Source: Ciona intestinalis (Eukaryota > Chordata > Ascidiacea > Phlebobranchia > Cionidae). Taken from it: a DNA stretch of 64,000 nt. The position numbers and the translations under genes were made by a program. The stretch's first letter is position 1. Every line of letters begins with the position of its first letter. Shown here piece by piece: positions 12,702 through 22,508 of this stretch. The notes beneath the pieces are model-generated. The model was not told the DNA's origin. It ran no database searches and saw nothing but the letters and a program-made list of their open reading frames with translations. The stretch lies in assembly GCF_000224145.3 (NCBI RefSeq), contig NW_004190397.2, positions 229,033 to 293,032 of the forward strand. Direction: 5' to 3'.

Positions 12702-15700
12702 ATGCTAATATCCAGAATGAAAGACGACGCGTATTGGAAAGTTTTTGCCAACTTTGTTACGAAGAATGGACCACACGAAACAGAAAATAGTACTGTAGAA
12801 GCTAAACCAGAAAACAGCAAAGGGGACGAAAAAAGTAACTTAAAACTGAAAGTGTCACGCGGAGAATTTCAAAATGGTCAGCCTGAAAATATTTCTCCTT
12901 ACGAAGCTTATGATAACGTTTTTCCAACTATAATTACAATAAATGAGCCGAAAACTGGCGAAAACGCACAAGACTTGGCAAAAATAAGGTGAGTGATTAC
13001 GTCTATTAGTGTAGGTTATAGTACTGTGGGGTAAGGCCCCGTTTGCACCTAAATTTTGTTTTAATGTTGAATTTATTTACCTCCTTTTTGAAAAACTTGT
13101 CGCTGCTACTGTTGTGGGCGCATGTGTTCTTAAACAAGTCAATTAACAGCCATACATTACACAAATAACCCACAAAGTTACATACGTGGTAACTCGCAAG
13201 CGGGCCGAGGTGTATAAAACAGAAACCATGTTATAACGATTAACGACCGTCGTTTCCCTATCACGCGGGGATAAATAATGTACATTTATACATAAATTTA
13301 AATTACACCCATGGTTATATATACGTACATACCAATTAGCATTATTACTGCATGTTGTTTTTATCATAGACACAACAAGCATGATGAACAATTTTATGAA
13401 TCATCAATCAAATTACCTTCAAAATCACTGGATAACAATACTGATACTCATACGGATGAAGCACCAATTAGCCCAAGTAAGATTTTTTTCTATTAGAAGA
13501 CTAACTTGATAATATTTAAACAGAAATGGCCTGTTAGTCTGCTGGGTGCAGCGACCACGCTTATTTTCTTCCAATTAATTGTAAATATGTTTTTATCTGT
13601 AAGCGTGTTTTAACAACTGTTGTTGTGCTTTTGGGCAAGACACTTAACGACAATTGCTCCAACCCAGTGGTCACAAATAAATAGGTTGTGTTAATTATCA
13701 GCCACATATAAAAAATAAAAAATTCCCAAAAAATAATCACCCACAAAGTAACATACATGGTAACTTATTGTAAGCTGGCATAAGGTGTACGGAACAGAGT
13801 CATTTTATGGCCTCGCGAGGATAAAGTAACTTACATATCATTTAAAGCAAGCTTATTTAAAATAACATTACTCTTAAATTCTTATTTCATATTCAGATAT
13901 TATTTTATTTTTATGTGTCCTTTGGCAAAACACTTAACGGCAATTGCCCCAAACCAGTTGCCACTAATGGGTTGTCCAAATTATCAGCCATACAGAAAAC
14001 AGAACAGAAAAATTAACGTGATAATTTTCCAGCATCAGACTCATCTTTATCACTTAAAGATTGGATGAAAGAACAAGAAGATCAAAATAAACATCCGGAC
14101 TTTGAAGATTACCATGATGAGTATGTGGATTTTATTTTTATCATTGGGTGTTAAAATCTTTTTATTATTTATTTTTTGTGTCAAAATTCTTCTATTATTT
14201 TATTTTTGTGTCAAAATCTTTTTATCATTTCTTTTTTGTGTCAAAATATTTTTATCATTTCTTTTTTGAGTCAAAATCTTTTTATCATTTCTTTTTTGAG
14301 TCAAATCATTTTTATCATTTCTTTTTTTCAGTTTTTTCTACAATCACCAATTTATCCCAACTTTATATTCAATTGTTGAAGAAGAAGAATTCGAATCGTA
14401 TTGTGATGTCACAGATAGCGATGCAGATGATAGTATGACATCACAACACAATAAAATCAAGTTAAGGTTTGTTATACATTTATATTATTTCTATTTTGAT
14501 CTGCTTACAAGATTTCGATTTTTTCTGGTAAGTTTTATTATAAGATTTCTGTTTTAGTTTGTTTTGTCAGAAAATTCTGCATTTCTATGTGTTCTATTAA
14601 TCTATTATAGTTGGGTTTTTTTTAATTACTATATATATATTTAAGTTATTTGTCTACGCTAAATCAGTCGTTAAAAACAGATGTTCTGTTTCATACACCT
14701 TGTGCTCACTTATCAGTTACCACATATGTAACTTTTTTTGGTGGTTATTTTGTGCCATTTTTTTTAAATTATCATCAAAATTATAATTAACCCTTTTCGA
14801 AACAATAGTTCAAAAACTATGACACTATAATGATAAAATACTATTTCTATGAAAACATAATACCGATTAAAAGTCATTTTAATGACGCAAGTAACCTACG
14901 TCATAATCTGTTTGAGACTATTTCTATGAAATTTAAAGGACTTAACTCAAATAAAATGTCCAGCTGGTTTCAAAATTTCAAATGAATGTTTTGTACTAGT
15001 TTAAATGCTCTGAAACATTCATTAATACACTGTTTTATAAAATTCTTAAATTAAAAAACATTTTTTCATTTTGTTTTATAGGCTTTTTAAATCGAATGTG
15101 AATGAATAAATGTAACTGCTTTATCCTCGCGTAGCCGAAACGACAGTTGTTATATCACAGGTGTTCTGTTTCATACACCTCGTGCTGGCTTACGAGTTAC
15201 CATGTATGTAACTTTGTAGGTGAATATTTTTTGGGAGATATTTTCTCTTTTTTATGTATCGCTGATAATTTAGACAACCCATTAGTGACCTCTGGGTTGG
15301 AGCAATTGTCGTTAAGTGTCTTGCCCAAGGACACATACACCAACAGTAGTAGCAGCGACGAGCCTTGAACCTATTACCTCTGGGTTACAGGCAGCACGCT
15401 AACCACTTTGCCACGGCTTCAAACAAATTCATTGTTTTTTGATACAGAAGCCAAAGTTGTGAACAACTATCTGTGCATTCATTTTCTTCAATGAAGCGCT
15501 CAAGTACTTATGATAATCTGAGTAGTTTTGAAGAAAATGAAAGAGCCATGTTAGAAGAGGTGACATTATTGCTAAAGTTATATCATAGTAACTTTAACAT
15601 GAGTTTATTCGTATAGATCTTCAGTATTTGACAGATAGTTTTACAAAATGTCAACAAAAAAGTAACGTTTAATTTTTATGTGTTTTTCTACACAATCTAC

Positions 15701-18700
15701 AGCTTTTTATAGTTATTTTAAATGTGTTTATTTGTATTCAGTATTTTTGACATTTAGTTTTACAATTTGCAACAAAACTATAACCTTGATTTAGTTGCAC
15801 CACTTTTTACAGGTGTTTTACTACGGTCATAACATAGTTACTTTTACATGTGTTTATTTTTCATATAGATCTTCTTTTTGATAAAACTTGTTTTGTTTTT
15901 GACAGATAGTTTTACAAAGTGTCAATAAAAAGTTAAAAACGCAACCTTAAATTAGTTGCACCACTTTTCACAGGTGTTTATATAAATTAAGTTGTATTTG
16001 ACCAACACACTAATTTTGAAAAGCAGTTTTACAAAGTTTCAACCAAACAATATCACTGACACACAATCACGCCTATATAACAAACTGACCAAACTAGATT
16101 TGCTAAAATAGTAACATAGTGGGGTGGGGGAAGATGGGACACCTTTTCGTTCTATTTTATCGTCGCATTTGGTAGTAAACAAAGAACATTCAAAGAATTA
16201 TAAAACCGTATCCTCACGACTTTCATAAACCGATGTTAATTGATTAAAACACGATCAGGCTTTTGGGATATAATGTGCTAAAGATGTCCCATCTTCTCCC
16301 ACAGTACTTTATATTAGGGTGGGGTAGACAGGACACCTTTAACACATAATATCCAAATATCCTGATCGTTTTTTTATGAATTAACAACGGTCTATAGGAG
16401 TCATGAGGATAAGGTTTTATAATTCTTTAAACGTTTTTTGTTTACTACCAGATGAGAGGAGAAAATAGACTGAAAAAGAGTCCCATCTTCCCCCACCCTA
16501 CTATTATAAACAGTATTGCAGTGCTGACAAGCTTAAAAAGCCAATCCCATTTCAAACACACTAAATGATACCCACAGGTCCTAAAACTTATTGCTAACCC
16601 TTGCAGGATGAGAACGAAAGTCGCCCACCCATGAAGGGTGAAAACACGCCCCATATTTCGCCCACCCATATCATAGAGTTCCCGTGTTGTTCCGGTAACC
16701 ATTTTTATTCAGCGCTTGGACCAATCGGCGAAACATACAAAAGGTATATGTGTGTATTGTACTTTTTGCCTGGCGCAGTGGCAAAGTTAGCGTGCCTGCC
16801 TCTAACCCAAAGGTAATGGGTTCAAAGCTCGTCGCTGCTACTATTGTATGTGTCTTTAGGCAAGAAATTTTTTTTTTAATTTTTGCGTTTTTTTATGTTC
16901 GATTTAATTAATACGACCTCTATGTTCCAGTGCTTCTAGTCGGTCCAGTGTTGCCGATTCAGCTTATTCGTCGAGAGAAAAGATCAACACAATGCACAGC
17001 AGTATACCCGATATAACTATACATAGGTAAAGATCGATATTTCTTCATACACATTTAATAAATAAGTAAATTTAACTTACTTTATCCTCGCGTGGCCAGA
17101 AAACGACAGTTATAACACCAGTGTTCTGTTTCATACACCTTGTACCACCTTACGAGTTACCATGTATGTAGTTTGTAGGCGATTGTTCTCTATATGGTTA
17201 ATAATCACTCACGAAGTAACATACTTGGTAACTCGTAAGCTGACACAGTGTAAAAAACAGAACACCTGTGTTATAAAGACGTCGTTTTCGGGCCATGCTA
17301 GGATAAAGTAAGTTATCCATTTATTCAATACTTTCATATTCATTTTTTCTTAGTATTGAAGATTGTAATGATGAAGACTTATACATACCAAGAAGTTATG
17401 CTGAGAAAAAGAAGAAAAGAAGATGGGCTTCATTTAATGTTAATGATCATAAACAGGTTTTTGCTTTTAAAACTATCAGCACCATAGCACAGTTGTTAGC
17501 GTATGCCCATAACCTGAAGGTTAGGGGTTCAAGGCTCGTCGCTGCTACCATTTTAGGATTGTGTGTTCTTGGGCAAGACATTTAACAGTAATTGCTTCAA
17601 TCCAGTGGTTACTAATGGTTTTTCTAAATTGTCAGCCCTATTTGAAAATAACCAATTTAAAAAAGACAATCACTCATAAAGTTATATACATGGTAACTCG
17701 TAAGCTGGCACGAGGTGTATGAAACAGAACACCATGTTATTACGACCGTTGTTTTCGGGCCACGCAAATATAAAGCAAGTTACATTCAGCTGTAAAAATA
17801 TGGCCATAATTTCTTTCTGTTTTTGATCGAGATTTTTTAACTCTATAACTTGACAACTTAAACATCGAATAAGTAACCACTCAGTTTAAGTAACTTTTGT
17901 TAAATGTCCTACTCAAGGACACAAATGCCCACAATATTTAGTAGCAGCAACGAGCCTTGAACCCATAAACTCTTGTTCAAAGTCCGGCGCATGTTAACTA
18001 CTGTCCAACGGTGCCAAAAAATTGTCTTAAAGTAATTTACTCTGGCATATCTGACTATATGAGCACGCCCATATAGAGTAGAATATACATTTCAAATGGT
18101 TGCTTTTTTTTAATTTATTGAACCGTTTATATTCGTTTTATACAGAACAAAACTAAGGTTCCAATTTCTCGCGAAAGTTTTCGGAAACGTTTATCTCGTA
18201 AGTTTAGTAACAAATCTCCTCACAACAGTCCTAAGAAAGTTGCTAAGGTGAGTCGTGATGATATACTGCTCCTCATGCTCACTGTCGAGTTATAACATGG
18301 TAGTTTTCTTATACACCAGACACACATGCTGTATTCATACATCTCATGCTCACTGTTAAGTTATAACATGGGTGTATTCTTATACACCAGACACACATGG
18401 TGTATTCGTAAACCTCATGCTTACTGTCAAGTTATAACATGGGTGTCTTCTTATACACCAGACACACATGCTGTATTCATACACCTCATGCTTACTGTCA
18501 AGTTATAACATGGGTGTCTTCTTATATACCAGACACACATGCTGTATTCATACATCTCATGCTCACTGTCAAGTTATAACATGGGTATCTTCTTATACAC
18601 CAGACACACATGGTGTATTCATACACCTCATGCTCACTGTCAAGTTATAACATTAAACTCACCCCCAGGTTTCTCCAACGAAAAACCGTCGAAAATCAAG

Positions 18701-18869
18701 TTTCCGAAAAACGCTATCTCGCGTTTTACGTAGTTTCCGGTTTCGTCACAATCACCCAGAAAAGCACCCACCACGTGACCGGGCGTGGTCCCTCCCGACA
18801 GGAAATGAAGTAGCGTCATCAATTGATAGCGATGAAAGCGTCATAGAAAATGCACACGCGATAATTTAA
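12702..18869 (+). CDS. Uncharacterised serine-rich protein with basic C-terminal tail (10 exons)
   Basis: I assembled ten exons from GT..AG sites with phase kept at each joint: 12702-12988, 13370-13476, 14033-14120, 14332-14466, 15448-15559, 16607-16743, 16931-17026, 17354-17456, 18146-18247 and 18669-18869, giving 455 residues. An in-frame stop lies two codons before the ATG at 12702, which fixes the upstream limit; a second Met at residue 6 is an alternative start. The protein is hydrophilic and probably disordered. It has an acidic run (EEEEF) in exon 4, a phospho-site-like SASSRSSVADSAYSS segment in exon 7, and a Lys/Arg-rich tail. The motif SFRKxLSR occurs twice, at about residues 366-373 and 400-407, in the last two exons. 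No signal peptide or membrane segment is visible. I do not recognise the family. Introns carry SINEs, G-MITEs and a 71-bp minisatellite. The protein-coding call is firm; the function is unknown. Confidence 0.8.
13098..13292 (+). mobile_element. SINE fragment in intron 1
   Basis: It runs from GTCGCTGCTACTGTTGTGGG through the CCCACAAAGTTACATACG segment to the CACGCGGGGATAAA tail. It is the tRNA-derived SINE without its A/B-box head, with an internal deletion. Confidence 0.65.
13615..13832 (+). mobile_element. SINE fragment in intron 2
   Basis: It contains GGGCAAGACACTTAACGACA, CCAACCCAGTGGTCAC and CGCGAGGATAAAGTAACTT in SINE order. The tRNA-like head is missing. Confidence 0.7.
14158..14331 (+). 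repeat. 30-bp T-rich tandem array ending at a splice acceptor
   Basis: About six units of roughly 30 bp (TTTTTGTGTCAAAATCTTTT and ATCATTTC) run to the CAG of exon 4 (exon start 14332). The array therefore supplies the whole polypyrimidine tract of that intron. Later units carry GAG for GTG, so they form two sub-blocks. Confidence 0.85.
15103..15419 (-). mobile_element. Full-length tRNA-derived SINE, minus strand, in intron 4
   Basis: Read on the minus strand, it has the head GCCGTGGCAAAGTGGTTAGC, a B-box GGTTCAAGGCTCG, the CTTGGGCAAGACACTTAACG body, the TAACTCGTAAGC segment, and the CTACGCGAGGATAAA tail. The A-box and B-box match the internal RNA polymerase III promoter of tRNA. Confidence 0.8.
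15560..16075 (+). repeat. Diverged long tandem repeat in intron 5
   Basis: The phrases GACAGATAGTTTTACAAA..GTCAA, TTAGTTGCACCACTTTT..ACAGGTGTTT and ACATG(T/A)GTTTATT recur two to four times over about 500 bp. This indicates an old tandem duplication with units of roughly 115-245 bp. No coding potential. Confidence 0.55.
16118..16308 (+). mobile_element. G-MITE copy in intron 5
   Basis: The left end is AGTGGGGTGGGGGAAGATGG and the right end GATGTCCCATCTTCTCCC with the variant terminus ACAGTACT. It lies only about 6 bp from a second copy in opposite orientation. Confidence 0.85.
16314..16503 (-). mobile_element. G-MITE copy in reverse orientation beside the previous one
   Basis: It runs from TAGGGTGGGGTAGACAGGAC to CCCATCTTCCCCCACCCTACT, with the internal part in reverse sense. 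The two neighbours could pair over most of their length. Confidence 0.85.
16770..16867 (+). mobile_element. SINE head fragment in intron 6
   Basis: The tRNA-like head (TGGCGCAGTGGCAAAGTTAG, then GGGTTCAAAGCTCGTCGC) is present and the body is truncated after GGCAAGAAA. It lies 27 bp after the exon 6 donor. Confidence 0.7.
17078..17315. repeat. Inverted pair of SINE tails in intron 7
   Basis: A minus-strand SINE tail (about 17078-17190) is followed by a plus-strand tail (about 17203-17315). The outer ends CTTACTTTATCCTCGCGTGG and CCATGCTAGGATAAAGTAAG are inverted copies, so the RNA could form a long imperfect hairpin between exons 7 and 8. Confidence 0.7.
17483..17785 (+). mobile_element. Full-length SINE in intron 8
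   Basis: It has a tRNA-like head with GGGGTTCAAGGCTCGTCGC (B-box), the GGGCAAGACATTTAACAG body, and the tail CCACGCAAATATAAAGCAAG. The A-box region is diverged. Confidence 0.75.
17835..18070 (-). repeat. Dispersed repeat copy carrying a SINE head, copy 1
   Basis: About 235 bp is nearly identical to 21608-21843, starting CTATAACTTGACAACTTAAA in this copy and ending near CTATATGAG. It includes a minus-strand SINE head (CCAACGGTGCCA..GTTAACTACTGT). Few mismatches imply a recent copy. Confidence 0.75.
18262..18655 (-). repeat. 71-bp minisatellite in the last intron, about 5.5 units
   Basis: Units such as CATGCTCACTGTCAAGTTAT, AACATGGGTGT and CTTATACACCAGACACACATG repeat every 71 bp. The array starts 14 bp after the exon 9 donor and ends 13 bp before exon 10, so it makes up almost the whole intron. 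The same unit, in opposite orientation, fills the last intron of the gene at 34.7-49.1 kb. Confidence 0.9.
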
Positions 18870-19593
18870 CGTTAAATATTATATTGTTGGGTTGTTGTAG
18901 CAAAATCGTTGGTTTTTTTAAGAAAAAATGTTTTTGATTGAAAAAAATATTTCTTCGTTGTAAATGAGGTAAGATTTGTTGGTTACAAAGTAACACCAGT
19001 TTTCTTAACATGGGTATTGTCGCTAGTGCATTTTTGCCTTTCAACGAAAAAACGTTTTCAATTTCGTTTCGAAATGACTGAAATCATTTCGAAAACGAAA
19101 AAAAAAATCGTTTCGAGATTTTAAAATTAAAAAATCTCCAGGTATACCCTCTTACTCCACTTGATAGTAAGGGTAAAATTGATGATTACTCTAAATTTTC
19201 ACTTGGTTATTAGAGGATTTTCTGTTTCTAAACCTGTTTTCCACGGCAACAGTTTTTGAAAACAGTTCATAGAGAATCCTCTATTTATCACTGCAACGCT
19301 CGTTTTGAGTAACTAGTTTAAACTTTTTGCACAAGAACAGTCCTTTACTTTTACTGATCAAATACAAAATCTGAATTTATTAGCATAAAAAATTTTTTTT
19401 GTCCGCATGAAAAAATTCGACAGTCGTTATAACACGAACAGTTACATATGTGGTAACTCTTAAGCGGACACGAGGTGTATAAAGCATGCACTTATGTTAT
19501 TGAAGCAATTTATAGGTGTTAGCTTGAATGGTTAAGGGTGTTTGTGCTTACTAGGTGTCGCTCGGGAGTTGTTTTGCTTCGATTTGATACGGT

Positions 19594-20053
19594 GACGTAA
19601 TATATTCGTCCCGATTGATAGGCTATGTTTGTACCGGGCGCTATTGCGCATGCGCCGAGAACCTACTATCCCTATATCATATGACCACTTACGTGCTTAA
19701 AAAGGATGTGTGTGCCCCCTAACGCCGTCAATAACACAGCAAATTTGTTGTGCGCTTTATACAGATGTCCCTGATAAATCTTACATGGCGTTTATCACGA
19801 GACGTATGTACACACTCTATTTTTTCAACATATTCCCATATAATCTTCTGAGTAATAATCCAACACAAGTTATAATCTCTAAATAGAAATCTATTATTCC
19901 TACCAAAGTGTTACTTATGTTTCAGTTTACACCTCTATTTCTCCCTTTACGTTTCGTAGCACTATCAAGGCTGTGTCATATTATTGTGCAACAGTAGCCT
20001 CGCACAATTGATTTCCTGTTTCAAACACCCAATCAAACAAAGTAAATGCTGTT
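19594..20053. repeat. 460-bp duplicated block, copy 1
   Basis: It aligns without indels to 22049-22508 at an offset of 2455, with about five mismatches in the parts I compared. It contains TGCGCATGCGCC (NRF-1-like) and ends just before the polyA signal of the minus-strand peptide gene, so it is that gene's downstream flank. Confidence 0.85.
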
Positions 20054-20056
20054 GAA

Positions 20057-20062
20057 TTTATT
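20057..20062 (-). terminator. PolyA signal AATAAA of the peptide gene
   Basis: AATAAA on the minus strand lies 43 bases after the TAA stop at 20105-20107, a normal spacing for cleavage and polyadenylation. Confidence 0.7.
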
Positions 20063-20104
20063 TATATCAACTGTTCATAATTGATACATTTAATGGGGAA
20101 CAAA

Positions 20105-20740
20105 TTATTGTTCTGCTTCGTTGAGTCTTTGCATAACTTCATAATAGGGATGATGACCGTCCATCTCATTGGTGTCTTCAGCTGCAAATGTTAAACATCG
20201 GTGAACAAGCGTATATATAAACTTAGGTCCGTCGTTTAGCTAATGTGATAGAATGTAATGTAACTTACTTTATCCTTGCGTGGCTGGAAAAGGACAGTAG
20301 TTATAACGCGGGTTAAACACCTTGTGCCAGCTTACGAATTACGATGTATGTTATTTTGTTGGTGATTATTTTTTGATATTTTTCATTTTTTATATGTATG
20401 GCTGATAATTTGGACAACCCATTAGTGACCACTGGGTTGGAGCATTGCCGTAAATTATCTTACATATGCACACATACGCCAACAATGGTAGCAGCGTTAA
20501 GCCTTGAAACCATTACCTCTGGGTTACAGTCAGGCGCGCTAACCACTATGTCACGGCGCCGGATAATAACATCGTATTATATAAGAATGAAACAACATTG
20601 CTGCATATCAATAACTGCTTACCACTTGCTGGCTTTTGGTTCCATATCCATCTACGACGACGGCGTGTATAACCAACAGTGGTGTCAGTGAGAACGATGA
20701 GTCCGACGACGAGCAAAAGGAGAAGAGCTGACTTGTTCAT
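20105..20740 (-). CDS. Small secreted cationic/anionic peptide precursor (2 coding exons)
   Basis: Coding exons are 20740-20623 and 20181-20105 on the minus strand. The donor G|GTAAGC and acceptor TTTGCAG join in phase 1, giving 64 residues. Residues 1-23 form a signal peptide (MNKSALLLLLVVGLIVLTDT then TVG). Next come YTRRRRRWIWNQKPAS, strongly basic with two Trp, and then the acidic tail AEDTNEMDGHHPYYEV.. ending NEAEQ. Signal, cationic block and anionic extension is the known layout of ascidian antimicrobial peptide precursors such as clavanins and styelins, although no sequence match is claimed. The Arg5 run could instead be a convertase site of a neuropeptide precursor, but no amidation Gly is seen. 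The gene has a TATA box, a 55-base 5' UTR intron (20741-20795, donor AAAC|GTAAGT, acceptor GTTGCAG directly before ATG) and a polyA signal. Its coding intron (20182-20622) holds a full SINE. The gene structure is well supported; the function is inference. Confidence 0.8.
20262..20566 (-). mobile_element. Full-length SINE inside the peptide gene intron
   Basis: It runs on the same strand as the host gene, from the head (GCGCCGTGACATAGTGGTTA, B-box GGTTTCAAGGCT) to the tail CCACGCAAGGATAAAGTAAG. The A/B boxes are slightly diverged. It takes up about 300 of the 441 intron bases. Confidence 0.8.
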
Positions 20741-20846
20741 CTGCAACAAGAACACGTTCAAGTAAAACAACAACACGTTTATACGAGTTACTTACGTTTA
20801 CTTTGTGTCCTGTAGAAGACTGGTGATTTATTGAGCAGATTCTGTG

Positions 20847-20855
20847 CTTTATATA
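20847..20855 (-). promoter_or_regulatory. TATA box of the peptide gene
   Basis: TATATAAAG on the minus strand lies about 50 bases upstream of the 5' UTR donor at 20795 and about 107 bases upstream of the ATG. Transcription would be expected to start near 20820-20826. Position and sequence fit a focused core promoter of a strongly expressed small gene. Confidence 0.65.
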
Positions 20856-21192
20856 AGAAATCTGCTGCTCCTTACAGGATGTATGTTTTCTCAAAGATTT
20901 TGTTTAAAGAAAAAGCTATTCTCACAAACGTGTCTCATCTCTGGATCCAACATCCGAACTATAGATACTGGGGAGGCAAGGGAAGTTGGCCTTCCTACGA
21001 AAAACGTTTCAGCAACTTCCATTTTGGCTTCCTTTATTGCTGTGTGCTGCGACAAGCTTTATGAAATCGTTGTTTTTGATTGACAGGTTGTTTAGCATGA
21101 GATTTTATCGGAAATTTTTCACTTCATATGCTAATGTAATTTTTCAAACTGGCAGAAAAGTGTAGAAATAACTTATTGCAGGCACCGTATAT

Positions 21193-21418
21193 TGTAGGGT
21201 CTCGTCGAATACTATTATTCGGTCCGCCAATGGGAACACACTGTTTCTATTCAGCGCCAATTTTTGATACTTAAAAACAGCAATCGGCTTTGGGGCGCGC
21301 TCTATATAGTCAAGAGAATACTGTCGAATAGTCCTGCAACATTTTTATTAGTCTATCGTAAAATGGGGTTCATACCAAGAAATTAAAAAGAAGTGTCTTT
21401 ATTTGCCCCACCCTACAA
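21193..21418. mobile_element. Second MITE type (TGTAGGGT ends)
   Basis: The ends TGTAGGGTCTCGTCG and TTTGCCCCACCCTACA form a short inverted repeat related to the G-MITE terminus. The interior differs (CTGTTTCTATTCAGCGCC, CTTAAAAACAGCAATC, TACTGTCGAATAGTCCTG). The same interior recurs at about 55430-55652, so this is a separate family sharing the terminus. Confidence 0.65.
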
Positions 21419-21607
21419 TATGTGGTACCGTTTTTTGTGGTGTTTTGCTTTAACCTGCACGATTTTCTGTTTTGCAAACCGCATATGGGATATCATAACA
21501 GCAACTGTCAATCAATTCTCACCAAACCGAAACTTTCATCTAACATCCTGTTTTCGGTTTTTGAAAAACGTTTGAATTACTTCCTTCGAAAGCAAGAGAT
21601 CTTTCAA

Positions 21608-21843
21608 CTCTATAGCTGACAACTTAAACATCGAATAAGTAACCACTCAGTTTAAGTAACTTTTGTTAAATGTCCTACTCAAGGACACAAATGCCCACAA
21701 TATTTAGTAGCAGCAACGAGCCTTGAACCCATAAACTCTTGTTCAAAGACCAGCGCATGTTAACTACTGTCCAACGGTGCCAAAAAATTGTCTTAGTAAT
21801 GTACTCTGGCATATCTCACTATATGAGTACACCCATGTAGACT
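21608..21843 (-). repeat. Dispersed repeat copy carrying a SINE head, copy 2
   Basis: It is nearly identical to 17835-18070, with a few substitutions and a short indel near TTGTCTTAGTAATGTACTC. It carries the same truncated SINE head. Confidence 0.75.
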
Positions 21844-22048
21844 ACACCATTGTTGGCGTATGTGCCCAAGGGCAAAACAGTAATTATTACCCACACATAA
21901 AATTAAAAAATCCACAACAAAATTATCACCTACAAAGTAATATATAGTAGAGTGGGGGAAGATAGGACACATTTTCGTTTAATTTTCTCTTTTCATTTGG
22001 CAGTAAACAAAGAACATTAAATGAATTATAAAACCGAATTATAAAACC

Positions 22049-22508
22049 GACGTAATATATTCGTTCCGATTGATAGGCTATGTTTGTACCGGGCGCTATT
22101 GCGCATGCGCCGAGAACCTACTATCCCTATATCATATGACCACTTACGTGCTTAAAAAGGATGTGTGTGCCCCCTAACGCCGTCAATAACACAGCAAATT
22201 TGTTGTGCGCTTTATACAGATGTCCCTGATAACTCTTACATAGCGTTTATCACGAGACGTATGTACACACTCTATTTTTTCAACATATTCCCATATAATC
22301 TTCCGAGTAATAATCCAACACAAGTTATAATCTCTAAATAGAAATCTATTATTCCTACCAAAGTGTTACTTATGTTTCAGTTTACACCTCTATTTCTCCC
22401 TTTACGTTTCGTAGCACTATCAAGGCTGTGTCATATTATTGTGCAACAGTAGCCTCGCACAATTGATTTCCTGTTTCAAACACCCAATCAAACAAAGTAA
22501 ATGCTGTT
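22049..22508. repeat. 460-bp duplicated block, copy 2, cut by gap
   Basis: It matches 19594-20053 base for base except for a few substitutions (for example TCGTTCCG for TCGTCCCG, and CTTCCGAG for CTTCTGAG). It starts inside a G-MITE remnant and ends in the N run. In copy 1 the next bases are the polyA signal and last exon of the peptide gene, so a second gene copy may be hidden in the gap. Confidence 0.85.

Larger units (their letters stand above)
18870..20104. other. Spacer between the 12.7-kb gene and the peptide gene
   Basis: No coding sequence is seen. The stretch 19594-20053 is a block repeated at 22049-22508, described separately. A SINE tail lies at about 19415-19505. The block contains the NRF-1-type palindrome TGCGCATGCGCC at 19645-19656. 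Confidence 0.6.

Noticed and set aside
14148-14438. Open frame with repeated FFVSKSFYHF-like residues
   Set aside because: It is the 30-bp intronic tandem array read through into exon 4 in the wrong frame; the true exon starts at 14332.
18326-18813. Several short plus-strand frames with SYNMG..YTRHT repeats
   Set aside because: They are the 71-bp minisatellite in the last intron; the period makes the frames overlap and repeat.
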